From contig AP024889.1 in NCBI GenBank assembly GCA_024347015.1, positions 1,984,001 through 2,048,000 of the forward strand: a stretch of 64,000 bases of DNA. The letters run 5' to 3'. Under the pieces are notes generated by a model. That model had not been told where the DNA came from, did not search any database, and saw only the letters and a list, made by a program, of their open reading frames with translations. This document shows, in pieces, positions 44,301 to 55,563 of this stretch. The position numbers and the translations under genes are program-made. Within the stretch, counting starts at the first letter, position 1. Each line of letters starts with the position of its first letter. This stretch comes from Vibrio pectenicida (GTDB lineage Bacteria; Pseudomonadota; Gammaproteobacteria; Enterobacterales; Vibrionaceae).

Positions 44301-45848
44301 ATGTCAGACGCAGTCAAAATACCGCACTCTGATTCAGATATCGAAGCTAAAAGCTATCGCGATCTGCACCGTCCCGCTTCTCAGTTTGAATGTCGATCGG
44401 ACTACTTAGATCATGAACTGAAAATCATGAAGCCTCGCCGATTTGGTTTAAACCTACCGCTACGAGATTTCAGATTCGAACTGGAAGATCTTGTACCTGC
44501 ATTAGCTGGAACTTTAGGCATCATCGCCATGTATTCTGCTGTGATGATGTCTTGGGCAGAAGGCCTGACAGCAGCCTGGGACCACGTTAACTTAGGTAAA
44601 GAGTTTGCAATAGAAGTCTCACGGGTTGAGATGCTAATCCCTGCACTTTTATTTTGTGTATTAGCTTCCGGAATACTGAACCCAAAAGCAAACTTAGCGG
44701 GTAACCATGGACCCATGATACCTTTAATCGGAACCATTGCACTAGCTGGTGCACACCCTCTAGCTCTCGCTATTCTGATAGGCATTTTTGGGCTACTACT
44801 CAGTTTTTTAAAAGGTGGTTCTAAACTGGTTAACCTAACTTCAGAGGGAACGGCTGGAGGCTTGCTCATTTTTCTTGGCTTAACCGGAACAATGAGTCAG
44901 ATTAACTCAATTCAAGATTGGGCTGTAGGGCTACAATCTGAATCTATTTCACTAGGCAGTATGGGGTATGTCGGCTTAATTGTGTTGGCCGTTACTATAG
45001 CCTTATACGCTTTGTTAGCAAAACTAAACAAGCGTTGGCTCGCGATACCTGTGTGTGCTTTTACAAGCTTGGTAATTGCTCTAACCTTAGGCGCTGGCTT
45101 TGATATTCAATTTGTCACTGAAACAGGCTTACCAAACCTAAATCCTGTTTACTGGTGGGGAAGTACTGAAGAAGGCTGGATGCTTGGCCTACCAAACGCA
45201 GAGCACTTTATTGCTTCCTTGCCCTTTGCTATTTTAGCTGTTGCTATGTGGTCACCTGACTTTCTCGGCCACCGTATATTCCAAGAATTAAACTACCCCA
45301 AGAAAACCGAAAAAGTTCTTATGGACGTAGATGATACTATGACCATGTGCTCCGTTCGCCAGATGGTCGGCACTGCAATAGGTGGCGGCAATATTACATC
45401 GTCTTGGGGAACATACATGATTCCCGCGGCCATTGCCAAACGCCCTATACCAGCAGGATCTATTCTTCTTGGCCTACTCGTCATGTTAATCGCTGTTCTT
45501 GGTTTCCCAATGGATGTAGCTGTATGGCCTCCCGTAATGCGGGTCGCTTTGCTGGTAGGCGTATCCCTCCCATTACTAGAGGCAGGTATGCAAATGGTCA
45601 AAGATTCCAAAGACTCTCAAGCGGCTGGTATCTGTATTTTTGGTTCTGCAATCGTTAATCCTGTGCTAGCTTGGGCACTAACTATGCTGTTAGATAACAA
45701 TGGTTTAATTGGAGATAAAGAACGTGCTGTACGCTTATCCTTTATCGACAAAGTTATTATTCCTATTAGTGTTTTAGCCATCTGTTTAACGGCTATGCTC
45801 GCCGTAGGAATGCTTGAAGACCAATACGGCATTCAAGCTTGGCTATAA
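44301..45848 (+). CDS. DUF3360 family permease-like membrane protein
   Basis: The 515-residue protein has a 65-residue polar N-terminus (ASQFECRSDYLDHELKIMKP) and then about 11 hydrophobic segments. GILNPKANLAGNHGPMIPLI and LTSEGTAGGLLIFLGLTGTM suggest a relative of xanthine/uracil or sulfate permeases. I recall this architecture as DUF3360 in Vibrio. The substrate is unknown. It lies just upstream of pflB and may be co-regulated by oxygen; a terminator separates the two. Confidence 0.8.
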   Translation: MSDAVKIPHSDSDIEAKSYRDLHRPASQFECRSDYLDHELKIMKPRRFGLNLPLRDFRFELEDLVPALAGTLGIIAMYSAVMMSWAEGLTAAWDHVNLGKEFAIEVSRVEMLIPALLFCVLASGILNPKANLAGNHGPMIPLIGTIALAGAHPLALAILIGIFGLLLSFLKGGSKLVNLTSEGTAGGLLIFLGLTGTMSQINSIQDWAVGLQSESISLGSMGYVGLIVLAVTIALYALLAKLNKRWLAIPVCAFTSLVIALTLGAGFDIQFVTETGLPNLNPVYWWGSTEEGWMLGLPNAEHFIASLPFAILAVAMWSPDFLGHRIFQELNYPKKTEKVLMDVDDTMTMCSVRQMVGTAIGGGNITSSWGTYMIPAAIAKRPIPAGSILLGLLVMLIAVLGFPMDVAVWPPVMRVALLVGVSLPLLEAGMQMVKDSKDSQAAGICIFGSAIVNPVLAWALTMLLDNNGLIGDKERAVRLSFIDKVIIPISVLAICLTAMLAVGMLEDQYGIQAWL

Positions 45849-45863
45849 GACAAAATTTTGCCT

Positions 45864-45893
45864 GGGCGATGTAATTATCGCCCTATTTTTTAT
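45864..45893 (+). terminator. Terminator of the DUF3360 gene
   Basis: GGGCGAT-GTAATT-ATCGCCC followed by TATTTTTTATT. Confidence 0.9.
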
Positions 45894-45987
45894 TCCAAAA
45901 TTTTAGCTTTTATTGATTTAGTTTAAGGTTTGCAGGTTTTTTTTAATTTATTGTATCTATCGAAGACAAAAAAAGTTTATTAGCCAG

Positions 45988-46047
45988 TAACAATATGTAT
46001 GGTCGACAAGTTATCCGAACACACTAGTTCAACTATACATATTGTTA
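45988..46047. repeat. Long inverted repeat upstream of pflB
   Basis: A 16-bp arm (45988-46003) and its inverse (46032-46047) match at 15 of 16 positions across a 28-nt spacer. The left arm begins TAACAATATGTATGGT. It lies 90-150 bp upstream of the pflB start. It could be an operator, a leader hairpin or a small RNA. Confidence 0.65.
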
Positions 46048-46137
46048 TTCATAAATAGAGTGCTGTTCTTTTGATTGGAACACTGACTGGCACAACAGCC
46101 ATAAAGTACTCTTTTAAATAAATAAGGTAGGTATGTC

Positions 46138-48414
46138 ATGGCAGAGCAATTTGCTAAAGCTTGGGAAAATTTTGTTGAGGGCGATTGGCAAAATGAAGTC
46201 AATGTTCGTAATTTCATTCAAAACAACTATACACCTTATGAAGGCGATGAATCTTTTCTAGTTTCTGAAGGCACAGAATCCACTAACGTCCTCTGGGCAA
46301 AAGTGATGGAAGGGATTAAACAGGAAAATGCGACTCACGCTCCTGTCGACTTTGATACATCAGTCATTTCAACTATTACTTCTCACCAAGCTGGCTATAT
46401 CAACAAGGATTTAGAAACTATTGTTGGCCTGCAAACTGAAGCTCCTCTTAAACGTGCCATCATTCCCAATGGTGGTATCCGAATGGTTGAAGGTTCATGT
46501 AAAGCATACGATCGCGAATTAGATCCCCAAGTGAAAAAAATATTCACTGAGTACCGTAAAACGCACAACGCAGGTGTCTTTGATATATACACCCCTGATA
46601 TATTAAAATGCCGTAAGTCAGGTGTTCTAACTGGCCTTCCTGATGCTTATGGTCGTGGTCGTATTATTGGTGATTATCGTCGAGTAGCACTTTACGGTAT
46701 CGATTACCTAATGAAAGATAAATTGGCCCAATTTTCTTCACTGCAAGAACGCTTCGAAAATGGCGAAGATCTACAGATGACAATGCAGCTTCGCGAAGAG
46801 ATTGCTGAGCAGCACAAAGCTTTGGGCCAAATGAAAGAAATGGCGACATCTTATGGCTTTGACATCTCTCGCCCAGCAGAAACGGCTCAAGAAGCAATTC
46901 AATGGACATACTTTGGGTACTTAGCGGCCGTTAAATCTCAAAATGGCGCCGCGATGTCTCTTGGCCGAACTTCTACCTTCCTAGATATCTATATTGAACG
47001 TGATATTTCAGCAGGAAAAATCGATGAAGTTAAAGCTCAAGAAATGATTGATCACTTCGTAATGAAGCTGCGTATGGTGCGATTCCTACGTACGCCTGAA
47101 TATGACGACCTATTCTCCGGTGATCCTATCTGGGCAACCGAATCCATGGGTGGTATGGGGCTTGACGGCCGTACTCTCGTTACACGTTCCAACTTCCGTT
47201 TCCTAAACAGCCTATACACCATGGGCCCTTCTCCAGAGCCTAACATTACTGTACTTTGGTCAGAACAACTACCTACTGGTTTTAAGAAGTTCTGTGCGAA
47301 AGTCTCAATTGATACGTCTTCTATCCAGTACGAAAATGATGACTTGATGCGTCCGGATTTTGCATCAGATGATTATGCTATCGCCTGTTGTGTTTCTCCT
47401 ATGGTTATTGGTAAACACATGCAATTCTTTGGCGCTCGCGCAAACCTTGCGAAGACACTGCTGTATGTTATCAATGGTGGCGTTGATGAGAAGTTCAAAA
47501 TTCAAGTCGGCCCTGAAATGCCTAAGGTTACTGATGAAGTGCTTAACTTCGATGATATCTGGGGCAAATTAGATCTATTCATGGATTGGCTTGCAAAACA
47601 ATACGTAACTGCACTAAATAGTATCCATTTCATGCATGATAAGTATAGTTATGAAGCTGCACTTATGGCACTTCATGACCGCGACGTTCACCGCACTATG
47701 GCCTGTGGTATCGCTGGTTTATCAGTGGCAGCGGACTCGTTATCTGCTATCAAATACGCTCAAGTAAAACCAGTTCGTGATGAAGATGGTGTTGCCATCG
47801 ACTTCGAAATCGAAGGGGATTATCCAAAATTTGGTAACAACGATTCTCGCGTTGATGATATCGCTTGTGAGTTAGTAGAAGTCTTTATGAACAAAATCCG
47901 CTCACTGAAAACTTATCGCAATGCCACCCCAACGCAATCCATCCTTACCATCACATCTAACGTTGTATATGGTAAAAAAACAGGTAATACACCAGATGGA
48001 CGTCGTGCCGGAGCACCATTTGCTCCAGGAGCCAACCCCATGCACGGGCGAGATGAAAAAGGAGCAGTCGCTTCCTTAACATCAGTAGGAAAACTACCAT
48101 TCGCCCATGCTAAAGATGGTATATCTTACACCTTCTCAATCGTACCCAACGCACTAGGTAAAGAAGAAGACTCACAACGAGCTAACCTCGCTGGACTAAT
48201 GGATGGCTATTTCCACCATGAATCCGGTATTGAAGGAGGGCAGCATCTGAATATTAATGTCCTTAATCGAGATACACTTGAGGACGCAGTAAAAAATCCT
48301 GATAAGTATCCTCAACTGACTATCCGTGTCTCTGGCTACGCTGTTCGGTTTAACTCTCTAACAGCAGAGCAACAGCAAGATGTCATTACTCGTACATTTA
48401 CCGAGTCTATATAA
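46138..48414 (+). CDS. pflB: PflB: pyruvate formate-lyase (formate C-acetyltransferase)
   Basis: The 758-residue glycyl radical enzyme converts pyruvate and CoA to acetyl-CoA and formate in fermenting cells. The catalytic cysteine pair is C417-C418 in IACCVSPM. The radical glycine lies in [10 protein letters not shown] (G733), equivalent to G734 in E. coli. Length matches. Its activase gene pflA is 3.3 kb downstream rather than adjacent. A terminator follows. Confidence 0.98.
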   Translation: MAEQFAKAWENFVEGDWQNEVNVRNFIQNNYTPYEGDESFLVSEGTESTNVLWAKVMEGIKQENATHAPVDFDTSVISTITSHQAGYINKDLETIVGLQTEAPLKRAIIPNGGIRMVEGSCKAYDRELDPQVKKIFTEYRKTHNAGVFDIYTPDILKCRKSGVLTGLPDAYGRGRIIGDYRRVALYGIDYLMKDKLAQFSSLQERFENGEDLQMTMQLREEIAEQHKALGQMKEMATSYGFDISRPAETAQEAIQWTYFGYLAAVKSQNGAAMSLGRTSTFLDIYIERDISAGKIDEVKAQEMIDHFVMKLRMVRFLRTPEYDDLFSGDPIWATESMGGMGLDGRTLVTRSNFRFLNSLYTMGPSPEPNITVLWSEQLPTGFKKFCAKVSIDTSSIQYENDDLMRPDFASDDYAIACCVSPMVIGKHMQFFGARANLAKTLLYVINGGVDEKFKIQVGPEMPKVTDEVLNFDDIWGKLDLFMDWLAKQYVTALNSIHFMHDKYSYEAALMALHDRDVHRTMACGIAGLSVAADSLSAIKYAQVKPVRDEDGVAIDFEIEGDYPKFGNNDSRVDDIACELVEVFMNKIRSLKTYRNATPTQSILTITSNVVYGKKTGNTPDGRRAGAPFAPGANPMHGRDEKGAVASLTSVGKLPFAHAKDGISYTFSIVPNALGKEEDSQRANLAGLMDGYFHHESGIEGGQHLNINVLNRDTLEDAVKNPDKYPQLTIRVSGYAVRFNSLTAEQQQDVITRTFTESI

Positions 48415-48442
48415 TAACCCACTCATAACACTCTAATTTAAT

Positions 48443-48466
48443 GCCCTGATTTATTCAGGGCTTTTT
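48443..48466 (+). terminator. Terminator of pflB
   Basis: GCCCTGA and TCAGGGC flank TTTAT, followed by TTTTTAATT. Confidence 0.9.
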
Positions 48467-48594
48467 AATTACCTCTCTTTGATAAACAAATGAGAGAGAT
48501 ACTGCACAAATGCTTGTATTCACGTGTAAATTCCCATCGATTAATTCAATCTATCCTGTACTATCTAAATTATGATTGAGTTGCGAGCAAACCT

Positions 48595-49602
48595 GTGAAA
48601 TTTAAAAGTATTCTTATTTTGCCTTTAGTATTCAGCTCGGCATTCTGCCTAGCTTCAGAAAAGTCTACTATCGTTTTTTCTATTGACAATGATGGTATTT
48701 TTGGTGTCGATCAAGACTATACAAATGGTCTTTTTTTGAGCTACGCAACAGGTGCAATCACACCCTACTCTTTATTTAGCCCGTTAAGTCTTTCGTACTG
48801 GGGCGGCACATCATTAGATAAATTTGAATTTCTTCTTGGCCATAAGATGTACACTCCATCAGATATTGAGGCCACCACACCACAAATTAATGATCGCCCA
48901 TATGCTGGTTACTTACATAGCGAGTTTAACTATATAAGCATACATCCTGAACAAGCGCAGAGGTTCAATTTTACCATCGGCACTACTGGCGAAGACTCAT
49001 TAGCGGAAGATGCTCAAGATATCGTTCATGGTATTATTGGCTCAGATGAACCCAGAGGCTGGGCTTACCAAGTTGATGACAAAATAGTTGGAAGTGTTGG
49101 CTACCTAACTCACTTTAATCTGTGGCGAAATAACGCACTAGCCAATACAGATTGGGAATTATCCAATATTTCAGAGGTCAATGTAGGTAATTTTCGCAGT
49201 GATCTATCTACTGGTTTGATGTTTCGCTGGGGTACCGATCTTGCTGGTAGTATGGGGGCTGCAAACATAGATAACGAGAATCCATTCAGAGCAAGTATGC
49301 TTGGAGCTTCCAAAACAGGTTGGTTTCTATTTGGTGGTATTGAAGCGCGATACAGATTTAATGACATTACTATCGAAGGCGATCGCTCTGGCGTAAATAA
49401 ATACGCTATTCAAAACGGGGAAAATCCAAGTATTTATTCGGTCACCTTAGAGGAAAAGCAAGCTACAGCGGTAGCAGGGCTTGCATGGTACAATGACCAT
49501 TTTGGAGCGACAGTAACAGCCTCTGCCAAAACTCCAGATTATGATGAAGCTAAAAAGTCTATCTACACTTCTGGGGGTTTAGCCTTATACGCATTTTTCT
49601 AA
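48595..49602 (+). CDS. LpxR-like outer-membrane lipid A deacylase (DUF2219)
   Basis: The 335-residue protein starts at GTG with a signal peptide ([19 protein letters not shown], cleaved before SEKS). [20 protein letters not shown] is the LpxR signature, including the Asn-Asp and YTNG residues near the active site; [12 protein letters not shown] is also typical. It ends in phenylalanine (GLALYAFF), as outer-membrane barrels do. LpxR removes the 3'-acyloxyacyl group of lipid A. Its stop overlaps that of the convergent chemoreceptor gene by 4 bp. Confidence 0.85.
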   Translation: MKFKSILILPLVFSSAFCLASEKSTIVFSIDNDGIFGVDQDYTNGLFLSYATGAITPYSLFSPLSLSYWGGTSLDKFEFLLGHKMYTPSDIEATTPQINDRPYAGYLHSEFNYISIHPEQAQRFNFTIGTTGEDSLAEDAQDIVHGIIGSDEPRGWAYQVDDKIVGSVGYLTHFNLWRNNALANTDWELSNISEVNVGNFRSDLSTGLMFRWGTDLAGSMGAANIDNENPFRASMLGASKTGWFLFGGIEARYRFNDITIEGDRSGVNKYAIQNGENPSIYSVTLEEKQATAVAGLAWYNDHFGATVTASAKTPDYDEAKKSIYTSGGLALYAFF

Positions 49603-51479
49603 ATCGTAAATCTTTGGCAGTCGCTATTTAGACTGCCGGCCCTTTGCTCAACCACTTGACTTACAGAGCGTAGCTGCTCATTATTTTGCTCTAGTTCTTT
49701 CATCGCACTAGAAATTTGAGTCATACTATCAGCCATCGACTGACTGGTCGTTACCAATTCCTTGATAGAAGAAAAAATCAGATCAGTCTGATGGGATGTA
49801 TCATCTGCTTTCTCAGTAATGGTATGCATCGCCTTCATAGCCTCATGACCTTTTTCTTGCCCAGTTTTCATTGATGTTTCCGATTGACCTATATATTGAA
49901 TGACCTCAGCGCTCTCCTTTTTCATAGTATCAATTGTTTCAGAAATTTCTGCTACTGCATCAACAGTTCTTACAGCAAGGCTCCTAACTTCATCAGCCAC
50001 AACGGCAAAGCCTCTTCCTTGCTCTCCTGCTCTTGCTGCTTCTATAGCTGCATTTAATGCAAGCAAGTTTGTCTGCTCAGCAATAGCATTAATTATATCC
50101 ATTACAGAATCAACTTTAGATGACGCCTCCTCTAATTGTTGAATATGACCTGCTGCAGAAGTTAATATCGTACCGACTTCTTCTAAAGAGCCAATAGCTA
50201 TGCCTATTATTCGAGCACCATTTTCAGCAGCTTGGGTAGAATTACGGCTAATTTCCGCAACAAGCTCCAAAGATCCTGAAACTTCTTGGGTTGTAACACT
50301 GACTTCTTCGGTCGCCGATGCAAGAAGCTCCGTCTGCCCAAGTACTTCTGATTGATGATGTGCCAGCAGGTCTAATCCCTTATTTAACTCAGCTACATTG
50401 CCTGACAAAGCTTCACTACTTTCTTGTACTCCGGAAACAAGCTCCCCTAAGTTTTCACAACTTTCATTAATGTTTACAGCCAATCGGTTAAATTCATCAT
50501 TGGGGTTTTTAGTAAGTACTATACGTTTAGATAAATCACCTTCTGATAAGTTATGGAGTACCTTTCGCGTCTTAACTAATGAACGAGAAAGCGAGCTACT
50601 TTGCATGATAAATATGGTGATAGTAAATACTGCCAGAACGATACACGCCACCAAAATCGACCAAACTGTCTGTCCAGAAGACTTCTCTGCAGAAGATTGA
50701 AATTTAGCGCTGATGGCCCCAAGCTCACCAGTCACAGAAACAATTAATGTTTTGAGCTGCATTTTGGTTGATATCAATTGTTGCTCAACACTACCAAGCT
50801 GTTTTGAAAGCTCACTAACCCGTTTGAATGTTGCTTTATACTGTTCTATTTCTTTTTCGTATAAATCGAGCATTGCGTACACGTTGGACATGCTTTCAAA
50901 TGCACCCATAGATCGATTAAAAAGTTTAAGGTTTTTTTCATTGGGTTGAAGCAGGTAATTTTGTTGCGATTTAACCATAGCTTGAAAATCAGAATTGAGA
51001 GTCACCATTCCCGTCTCAGCAATTTTCTGTTCAATGATACTGGCGAGTTTTTTAAGTTCACCCAACTTACCCTCATCGATATTAAACCCCAACTCTTGCC
51101 TTAGGGCCAGCCATGGGTTTACCGCAGCTTCAAAATCACCGATACTTTTTCCTAGTTCATCCGCATAGCTCTGCAAGCCCAGCGTACTTAAAAAGGAAAG
51201 ATCCTTGTTTACTGCAGCAACGATACTGCCAATATCCTCTTTTGCTTTTGATACTTGGGATCCTTGCAAGTTATCTAATTCGCTACTTAAGGTCAGAATT
51301 TTACTTTGAGTTTTATAAATTGAAATAGATCCGGTGGAAATATCACCACTATGATTATACTGTTCACTTAAATAAGCTAATCGTGAAGAAGTAAATACTG
51401 CTAGGGTAATAAATCCTATTGTCAGTACAACCAGAAACAAAGTGACTTTTTGTTTCTGTGAAAGCGCAAGTGTATTCAT
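49599..51479 (-). CDS. Methyl-accepting chemotaxis protein
   Basis: The 626-residue receptor has TM1 near residues 12-32 ([18 protein letters not shown]), a helical periplasmic domain of about 240 residues and TM2 near 273-293 ([19 protein letters not shown]). A HAMP domain and the cytoplasmic signalling hairpin follow, with the CheA/CheW tip [20 protein letters not shown] and [20 protein letters not shown]. No C-terminal CheR tether is present. AAGGA lies 6 bp before the ATG. The ligand is unknown. It lies between pflB and pflA, on the opposite strand. Confidence 0.93.
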   Translation of the reverse strand: MNTLALSQKQKVTLFLVVLTIGFITLAVFTSSRLAYLSEQYNHSGDISTGSISIYKTQSKILTLSSELDNLQGSQVSKAKEDIGSIVAAVNKDLSFLSTLGLQSYADELGKSIGDFEAAVNPWLALRQELGFNIDEGKLGELKKLASIIEQKIAETGMVTLNSDFQAMVKSQQNYLLQPNEKNLKLFNRSMGAFESMSNVYAMLDLYEKEIEQYKATFKRVSELSKQLGSVEQQLISTKMQLKTLIVSVTGELGAISAKFQSSAEKSSGQTVWSILVACIVLAVFTITIFIMQSSSLSRSLVKTRKVLHNLSEGDLSKRIVLTKNPNDEFNRLAVNINESCENLGELVSGVQESSEALSGNVAELNKGLDLLAHHQSEVLGQTELLASATEEVSVTTQEVSGSLELVAEISRNSTQAAENGARIIGIAIGSLEEVGTILTSAAGHIQQLEEASSKVDSVMDIINAIAEQTNLLALNAAIEAARAGEQGRGFAVVADEVRSLAVRTVDAVAEISETIDTMKKESAEVIQYIGQSETSMKTGQEKGHEAMKAMHTITEKADDTSHQTDLIFSSIKELVTTSQSMADSMTQISSAMKELEQNNEQLRSVSQVVEQRAGSLNSDCQRFTI

Positions 51480-51706
51480 AGAGTATCCTTTACACCAGTA
51501 TGATGTATCTCAAACTTGCCTAGCCTACTTATATATTAATAGTTTTAAAGTTGCTTTTTAAATGGCATTTTCCTTACATACATTTTAGCCTAAATAATAT
51601 TTTTTTTATTAACCAATAAAAACCGAGCCTTACTTCCCGAAAATCCTATATAAACCCTACTTTTTGTAATAAAATGACGTAAAAATTAATCAGTAGAGAA
51701 GTGCAT

Positions 51707-52447
51707 ATGTCAACTATCGGTCGTATCCATTCTTTTGAATCTTGTGGAACAGTCGATGGGCCTGGGATTCGATTCATCGTTTTTATGCAAGGATGCTTAA
51801 TGCGGTGTATGTATTGTCATAATAGGGACACATGGAATACCCATGAGGGCAAGGAAATTACCGTTGAAGAAATCATTAACGAAGCCAAAAGTTATCGTCA
51901 TTTTATGAATGCATCTGGTGGTGGTATCACCTGTTCTGGTGGTGAGGCTATGTTACAGCCGGAGTTTGTACGTGATTTTTTCCGTGCAGCCAAAGCTGAA
52001 GGTATTCATACCTGCCTTGATACAAACGGATACATTCGTAAACATAGCGAAGTCATTGACGAAGTACTGGAAGTGACCGATCTAGTTATGCTAGATATAA
52101 AGCACATCAATGATGATATCCACCATGATTTCATTGGTGTTTCCAACAAACGTACTTTAGATTTCGCCCGTTACCTTCAAAAAGTGGGCCAAAAAACGTG
52201 GATTCGTTACGTTATCGTTCCTGGTTACACTGACAATGACAGGGACGCTCACCTACTAGGTGAGTTCATTAAGGACATGAATAATATAGAAAAAGTTGAG
52301 CTTTTACCATACCACAAATTAGGTGCTCATAAATGGGAAGCATTGGGCTTAGACTACCCTCTGGAGGGCGTTGAACCGCCATCTAAGAAAACTATGGATA
52401 ATATTGTTTCAATCCTTGAAAAATACCACTCTAATGTAAAATACTGA
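51707..52447 (+). CDS. pflA: PflA: pyruvate formate-lyase activating enzyme
   Basis: I start at the ATG at 51707, giving 246 residues ([20 protein letters not shown]) as in E. coli; a GTG two codons earlier is possible. This radical SAM enzyme generates the glycyl radical on PflB. The cluster motif is CLMRCMYC (C30, C34, C37), followed by [33 protein letters not shown] and [12 protein letters not shown]. Confidence 0.97.
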   Translation: MSTIGRIHSFESCGTVDGPGIRFIVFMQGCLMRCMYCHNRDTWNTHEGKEITVEEIINEAKSYRHFMNASGGGITCSGGEAMLQPEFVRDFFRAAKAEGIHTCLDTNGYIRKHSEVIDEVLEVTDLVMLDIKHINDDIHHDFIGVSNKRTLDFARYLQKVGQKTWIRYVIVPGYTDNDRDAHLLGEFIKDMNNIEKVELLPYHKLGAHKWEALGLDYPLEGVEPPSKKTMDNIVSILEKYHSNVKY

Positions 52448-52473
52448 TCCTATAACGCTATCACTTCATAAAC

Positions 52474-52503
52474 AACACCAGCAAACCTGAGCTGGTGTTT
52501 TCA
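52474..52503 (+). terminator. Terminator of pflA
   Basis: AACACCAGC and GCTGGTGTT flank an 8-nt loop, followed by TTC. Confidence 0.85.
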
Positions 52504-52686
52504 ACAATCCCTTCTCTGGAAACGTACATATAATCATTACTTTAATAATCAGACTCCAGAGTATGTAAAACCACTACAGTTTCTTTACTTTTTCCATAAT
52601 AAACATGTGTTGAGATCATGTTTATCTCTCAGGGGAATAGATAAACTGAACATTAAATGAAATACATGATTTTTGGTGGATATGTT

Positions 52687-53184
52687 ATGGAAATGACAAA
52701 TGCTCAGCGTTTGATTCTATCAAACCAATACTTCTTAATGTCACAATTGAACCCAGAGAACAAAGAGAAATACATTAGGCTTCAGAACATAGTCGAACGT
52801 GGCTACGAACTTCAGATGCATGAACTTGACAAAAACTTTGGTTATCTAACTGATACAGAGTGCAAGGAAATCATCAATATAATGGAAATGTTTCACGCTG
52901 TTCAAGAATCCCATAAAATGCTGGCTCCGACTATCAACAGTAATATAGAGCCAAGACAACTCACATTTCTTGGTTTTGACATCAATACCGAATCAAAATA
53001 TGTCCATTATGTGCGTTTTTTAGCGGATTCTGAAGGTGCATATCCTAGTTTTGACCAAACTCACCGGTTCAATGCACAAATACCAATGTTGAACAAATAT
53101 CGCCGCATGTTGAAAGTTTGGCATAATTGTCCACGTCAATACCATTTATGCAATAACGAAATCAAGCAGATACTCAACGCATAA
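52687..53184 (+). CDS. yfbU: YfbU family protein
   Basis: The ATG at 52687 gives 165 residues beginning [20 protein letters not shown], almost the same as E. coli YfbU (164 residues); GGTGGA lies about 6 bp upstream. [37 protein letters not shown] and [10 protein letters not shown] are the conserved blocks. Function is uncharacterised. It is apparently monocistronic. Confidence 0.92.
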   Translation: MEMTNAQRLILSNQYFLMSQLNPENKEKYIRLQNIVERGYELQMHELDKNFGYLTDTECKEIINIMEMFHAVQESHKMLAPTINSNIEPRQLTFLGFDINTESKYVHYVRFLADSEGAYPSFDQTHRFNAQIPMLNKYRRMLKVWHNCPRQYHLCNNEIKQILNA

Positions 53185-53190
53185 ACAGAC

Positions 53191-53222
53191 GAGAGCTGAT
53201 TATCGGCAGCTCTCCATTTTTC
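53191..53222 (+). terminator. Terminator of yfbU
   Basis: GAGAGCTG and CAGCTCTC flank an 8-nt loop, followed by CATTTTTCT. Confidence 0.88.
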
Positions 53223-53494
53223 TAATCATCAAGCTATTAAGTAACCAGTTACCTCGACCCAACGTAACCCTTCAAGATTTAATATATTTATTAACCCATT
53301 CATGATCAACATACTACCTTTTTATCGGTATTAACTACCTATCCAGAGACAAGTGGTCAAACATCACAATTTGCAAATAAATACATATTTTTTAAGTAAA
53401 ATTCTAAAAATCGACTAACCTTTACTATGAAGGGATTTGTTTTTTTCTATGCGGGTTGATTGTCTATAAAGGCAGGTTCAGAGGGGAAGTCATT

Positions 53495-55429
53495 ATGAGT
53501 ATTTTCGACCATTACCAAGCACGCTACGAGGCGGCCAAGGATGAAGAATTGTCTTTACAAGAATTCTTGGCGCTTTGTAAAGATGATAAAAGTGCTTATG
53601 CGAATGCCGCAGAGCGTCTTCTGATGGCTATTGGAGAACCAAAATTAATTGATACTGCGCAAGATCCTTGCCTAAGCCGAATTTTTTCTAATCGGGTGAT
53701 ATCTCAGTATGAAACGTTTAAAGATTTTTACGGTATGGAGGAAGCGATAGAACAAATTGTATCCTACCTAAAGCATGCCTCACAGGGACTTGAAGAAAGA
53801 AAACAGATCATTTATTTGCTTGGCCCTGTGGGTGGCGGTAAATCTTCGTTAGCAGAAAAGCTCAAAGCATTAATGCAACAAGTTCCTATCTATGTTCTCT
53901 CAGCGAATGGTGAAAGAAGCCCAGTTAATGATCACCCTTTCTGCTTATTCGATGTTGCAGAGGACGGAGATCTTCTAAAGCGAGAATATGACATAGAAAA
54001 GCGCTACATTCGCTCTATCATGTCTCCTTGGGCAGTAAAACGTTTACATGAGTTTGGTGGTGATATCACTAAATTCAAAGTCGTAAAAGTACGCCCATCT
54101 ATTTTAGATCAAGTTGCGATTGCTAAAACCGAGCCTGGAGATGAAAACAATCAAGACATCTCTTCATTGGTAGGTAAAGTTGATATTCGTCAGTTAGAAC
54201 ATTTTTCACAAGATGACCCTGACGCTTACAGCTATTCAGGTGCACTATGCCGTGCTAACCAAGGGGTTATGGAATTTGTTGAGATGTTTAAAGCACCGAT
54301 TAAAGTGCTTCACCCTCTCCTTACTGCAACTCAAGAAGGTAATTATAATGGAACGGAAGGGCTATCAGCTCTACCATTTGATGGGATGATTCTAGCGCAC
54401 TCGAACGAGTCGGAGTGGCAAACATTTCGTAACAACAAAAACAACGAAGCCTTCCTCGATCGCGTTTACATTGTTAAAGTCCCATATTGTTTGCGAGTAT
54501 CAGAAGAAATCAAGATATACCAAAAACTGCTTGATCACTCGGAACTATCCAAAGCACCTTGCTCCCCTAGCACGCTAGAGTTGTTATCACAATTCAGTAT
54601 CTTGTCTAGGCTCAAAGACCCCGAAAACTCATCGGTTTTTTCAAAAATGCGAGTGTATGACGGTGAGACATTAAAAGATACCGATCCAAAAGCGAAAAGT
54701 TATCAAGAATACAGAGACTTTGCTGGTGTAGATGAGGGCATGTCAGGCCTGTCGACACGTTTTGCATTTAAAATACTTTCTCGTGTATTTAACTTTGACC
54801 AGACTGAGGTAGCTGCAAACCCTGTTCATCTCTTCTACGTTATTGAACAGCAAATTGAACGTGAACAGTTCCCACAAGAAACGGCTGAAAAATATTTAGA
54901 GTTTCTCAAAGGCTATTTAGTACCGCGTTACGTTGAATTTATTGGTAAAGAAATTCAAACAGCCTACCTAGAATCTTATTCAGAGTACGGGCAAAACATC
55001 TTCGATAGATACGTGACCTATGCTGATTTCTGGATTCAAGACCAAGAGTACAGAGATCCGGAAACCGGTCAGCTATTCGACCGTTCAGCGCTTAACAACG
55101 AGCTAGAAAAGATCGAGAAGACAGCTGGAATTAGCAACCCCAAAGATTTTCGTAACGAGATTGTCAATTTTGTTCTTCGGGCACGTGCAGGTAACAGTGG
55201 GCAGAACCCTGTTTGGACGAGCTACGAAAAACTTCGCACAGTCATTGAGAAAAAGATGTTCTCAAATACAGAGGAGTTACTACCTGTTATCTCCTTTAAT
55301 GCGAAGACGTCTTCTGAAGATCAGAAAAAACACGACGATTTCGTCGCTCGTATGATGGAGAAAGGCTATACCGAGAAACAAGTACGTTTACTATCGGAAT
55401 GGTATTTACGGGTACGTAAATCATCATAA
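53495..55429 (+). CDS. yeaG: PrkA/YeaG: serine protein kinase
   Basis: The ATG at 53495 with AGGGGA 8 bp upstream gives 644 residues (MSIFDHYQARYEAAKDEELS), the E. coli YeaG length. The N-terminal AAA-like domain has Walker A GPVGGGKS (110-117), and the C-terminal PrkA kinase domain follows. It acts with YeaH and YcgB/SpoVR in stress and nitrogen-starvation responses. yeaH starts 134 bp downstream, with a hairpin between. The 310-bp upstream gap holds the yfbU terminator, and I could not place a sigma-54 promoter there. Confidence 0.96.
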   Translation: MSIFDHYQARYEAAKDEELSLQEFLALCKDDKSAYANAAERLLMAIGEPKLIDTAQDPCLSRIFSNRVISQYETFKDFYGMEEAIEQIVSYLKHASQGLEERKQIIYLLGPVGGGKSSLAEKLKALMQQVPIYVLSANGERSPVNDHPFCLFDVAEDGDLLKREYDIEKRYIRSIMSPWAVKRLHEFGGDITKFKVVKVRPSILDQVAIAKTEPGDENNQDISSLVGKVDIRQLEHFSQDDPDAYSYSGALCRANQGVMEFVEMFKAPIKVLHPLLTATQEGNYNGTEGLSALPFDGMILAHSNESEWQTFRNNKNNEAFLDRVYIVKVPYCLRVSEEIKIYQKLLDHSELSKAPCSPSTLELLSQFSILSRLKDPENSSVFSKMRVYDGETLKDTDPKAKSYQEYRDFAGVDEGMSGLSTRFAFKILSRVFNFDQTEVAANPVHLFYVIEQQIEREQFPQETAEKYLEFLKGYLVPRYVEFIGKEIQTAYLESYSEYGQNIFDRYVTYADFWIQDQEYRDPETGQLFDRSALNNELEKIEKTAGISNPKDFRNEIVNFVLRARAGNSGQNPVWTSYEKLRTVIEKKMFSNTEELLPVISFNAKTSSEDQKKHDDFVARMMEKGYTEKQVRLLSEWYLRVRKSS

Positions 55430-55482
55430 TAGCTAAGAAAATATTCCTTTTAGCTTAACAGAGGAATATACCAATGGCGTAG

Positions 55483-55506
55483 CAGCCAGACTTAAACATC
55501 TGGCTG
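55483..55506 (+). other. Hairpin between yeaG and yeaH
   Basis: CAGCCAGA and TCTGGCTG flank an 8-nt loop about 55 bp upstream of yeaH. No T run follows, so it may tune mRNA processing or relative expression. Confidence 0.45.
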
Positions 55507-55563
55507 TGTATTGGAAGCGACAACATGTTTTGGGTAAAGCATGTATGAAACGAGGGATGACTC

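Noticed and set aside
44411..44869. Minus-strand open frame of 152 codons opposite the DUF3360 gene
   Set aside because: It lies wholly within a convincing permease gene and its composition is that of an antisense shadow.
53349..53370. Sigma-54 promoter upstream of yeaG (TGG...TGC)
   Set aside because: The distance between GG and GC is 16 bases instead of 10.
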